In this document: positions 6,642 through 7,450 of the stretch, piece after piece | Position numbering within the stretch: position 1 is the first letter of the stretch | How the letters are laid out: each line of letters begins with the position of its first letter | NCBI GenBank assembly: GCA_039199225.1 | Contig: JBCCSZ010000354.1 | Span: 1 to 7,450, forward strand | DNA length: 7,450 nucleotides | Source of the DNA: JBCCSZ01 sp039199225 | Lineage (GTDB): Bacteria > Bacteroidota > Bacteroidia > Chitinophagales > Saprospiraceae | Direction: 5' to 3' | Program-made: the position numbers and the translations under genes | Notes under the pieces: generated by a model | What the model was told of the DNA's origin: nothing | Database searches by the model: none | What the model saw: the letters and a program-made list of their open reading frames with translations, nothing else

Positions 6642-7148
6642 ATGACAAAAATCGGCTTACTTTCAGATACCCATTCCCATCTCGACGATAAAATCTTCGA
6701 TTACTTCAGCGAGGTGGATGAGGTATGGCATGCTGGTGACGTAGGTTCCCCGGACATCATCGAACGGCTGGAAGCCTTCAAGCCCCTCAGAGCAGTCTAT
6801 GGAAACATCGATGGCGCTGAAATTCGCCGAATGATCCCCCACGATCAACGATTCACCTGCGACGGATTGGACGTCTGGATTACGCACATCGGTGGGTACC
6901 CTGGTCGATACAACCTACGCGTCAGAGAAGAATTGGCCAGCAATCCACCCGGTCTGTTTGTCTGCGGCCACTCGCACATCCTCAAGGTCATGCCCGACCG
7001 CAAGCACCAATTGTTGCACATCAACCCCGGCGCTGCCGGCATACACGGCTTCCACAAAATCAAAACCATCGTCCGCTTCGCCATCGACCAAGCCAAGGTA
7101 AAAAACATGGAAGTAATCGAACTGGGCAAGCGAGGAGCCCTAAGCTAA
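6642..7148 (+). CDS. YfcE/MJ0936-type metallophosphoesterase
   Basis: This 168-residue protein is a compact single-domain calcineurin-like phosphoesterase, of typical length for the YfcE subfamily. The dimetal-site motifs are all present and in order: LLSDTHSH with Asp9 and His11, HAGDV with Asp33, the signature GNID (54-57) with Asn55, THIGGYPG with His82, and CGHSH with His110 and His112. Family members hydrolyse phosphodiesters and phosphomonoesters in vitro using Mn or similar metals; the natural substrate is generally unclear, and I do not assign one. There is no signal peptide or membrane helix, so it should be cytoplasmic. The ATG at 6642 directly precedes the first beta strand (KIGLLSD). 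No Shine-Dalgarno or consensus promoter is visible upstream, where the repeat array lies. The gene is flanked on both sides by minus-oriented octamer repeats. Confidence 0.93.
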   Translation: MTKIGLLSDTHSHLDDKIFDYFSEVDEVWHAGDVGSPDIIERLEAFKPLRAVYGNIDGAEIRRMIPHDQRFTCDGLDVWITHIGGYPGRYNLRVREELASNPPGLFVCGHSHILKVMPDRKHQLLHINPGAAGIHGFHKIKTIVRFAIDQAKVKNMEVIELGKRGALS

Positions 7149-7218
7149 TCTCCAGCTGAAATAGGAAAGCTACCTCCAAATCAGCACGCCAATGTACCGC
7201 CACACAGCCGTTAGCATC

Positions 7219-7280
7219 CCAATCACCGAATCACAAAGCCAAAGGCCAATCACCAGAGCGAAGCTCAATCACCCAATCAT
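7219..7280 (-). repeat. Inverted octamer repeats after the phosphoesterase gene
   Basis: On the minus strand, octamers of the GTGATTNG type occur as two adjacent pairs and a single copy: 7219-7226 and 7227-7234 (GTGATTGG, GTGATTCG), 7246-7253 (GTGATTGG), then 7265-7272 and 7273-7280 (GTGATTGA, ATGATTGG). They share the GTGATT core with the copies before the gene. The 70 bases between the stop codon and these repeats show nothing I can name, and no intrinsic terminator is visible. Confidence 0.7.
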
Positions 7281-7288
7281 TCTAAACC

Positions 7289-7341
7289 TTGGCAATAGAC
7301 AATTTTCATCAAATATGTTTGGCAATATGCAATAGGTAAAA
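7289..7341 (+). repeat. Degenerate GGCAATA-type heptamer and 15-bp direct repeat
   Basis: A 15-base sequence beginning TTGGCAATA occurs at 7289-7303 and again at 7319-7333 with two differences, 30 bases apart. Both copies split into heptamers: GGCAATA-GACAATT at 7291-7304 and GGCAATA-TGCAATA-GGTAAAA at 7321-7341. This looks like a decayed short tandem repeat next to the perfect array that follows. Confidence 0.5.
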
Positions 7342-7347
7342 TAATTT

Positions 7348-7450
7348 ACACCGCACACCGCACACCGCACACCGCACACCGCACACCGCACACCGCACAC
7401 CGCACACCGCACACCGCACACCGCACACCGCACACCGCACACCGCACACC
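7348..7450 (+). repeat. Perfect ACACCGC heptamer tandem array (runs off window)
   Basis: Fourteen complete copies of ACACCGC plus five bases of a fifteenth run without any mismatch from 7348 to the window edge, so the full array is longer. Perfect identity suggests recent expansion or ongoing slippage. It has no spacers and is not a CRISPR. No frame on either strand contains a stop, which is a simple consequence of the unit sequence and not evidence of coding. Confidence 0.97.

Noticed and set aside
7348..7450. CRISPR array or a coding repeat protein
   Set aside because: The units are 7 bases with no spacers, so it is not CRISPR. Open frames on both strands follow automatically from a stop-free unit, and there is no start context or flanking domain.
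1..7450. Defence, phage or mobile-element system
   Set aside because: I looked for transposases, integrases, nuclease-toxin pairs, reverse transcriptases, retron- or CRISPR-like structures and tRNA-associated attachment sites, and found none. The EEP hydrolase is membrane-anchored and not paired with a partner gene suggesting defence.

Overview
The window looks like chromosomal DNA of a Bacteroidota bacterium, probably a Lewinella- or Saprospira-type relative. The clues are a TPR-type hybrid histidine kinase, a signal peptide ending in the 'NAQ' style common in this phylum, start codons without visible Shine-Dalgarno sequences, and one exact match to the Bacteroidota -7 promoter box (TAnnTTTG). 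The phylum is a fair inference; the class is a guess.

Layout. Bases 1-2340 (+) hold the 3' part of a membrane-bound hybrid histidine kinase with seven TPRs, one membrane segment, a coiled coil, a phosphoacceptor histidine domain, a strikingly eroded ATP-binding domain and an intact receiver. A clear intrinsic terminator follows at 2380-2411. Bases 2416-3525 (-) encode a membrane-anchored endonuclease/exonuclease/phosphatase-family hydrolase that converges on the kinase. A roughly 310-base divergent intergenic region contains a perfect 14-bp palindrome and other small repeats. Bases 3836-4786 (+) encode a secreted two-lobed aspartyl protease with two DTG motifs. Bases 4852-6393 (+) encode the carboxyltransferase (beta) subunit of an acyl-CoA carboxylase, most likely propionyl-CoA carboxylase. 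A -7 promoter box overlapping an inverted repeat lies just before it. Bases 6642-7148 (+) encode a small YfcE-type metallophosphoesterase.

The last kilobase is unusually rich in simple repeats. A 160-base array of GTG-initial octamers, organised in 40-base higher-order units, begins eight bases after the carboxylase stop codon. Inverted copies of the same octamer family lie on both sides of the phosphoesterase gene. Degenerate GGCAATA-type heptamers come next, followed by a perfect ACACCGC heptamer array that runs off the window edge.

The five genes do not form an obvious pathway. They look like independent housekeeping, signalling and envelope functions, with at most short transcription units. 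I see no defence island, CRISPR array, transposase, phage gene, tRNA or rRNA. The parts most worth following up are the degenerate kinase domain, the hierarchical octamer and heptamer repeats around the phosphoesterase, and the inverted repeat over the carboxylase promoter.
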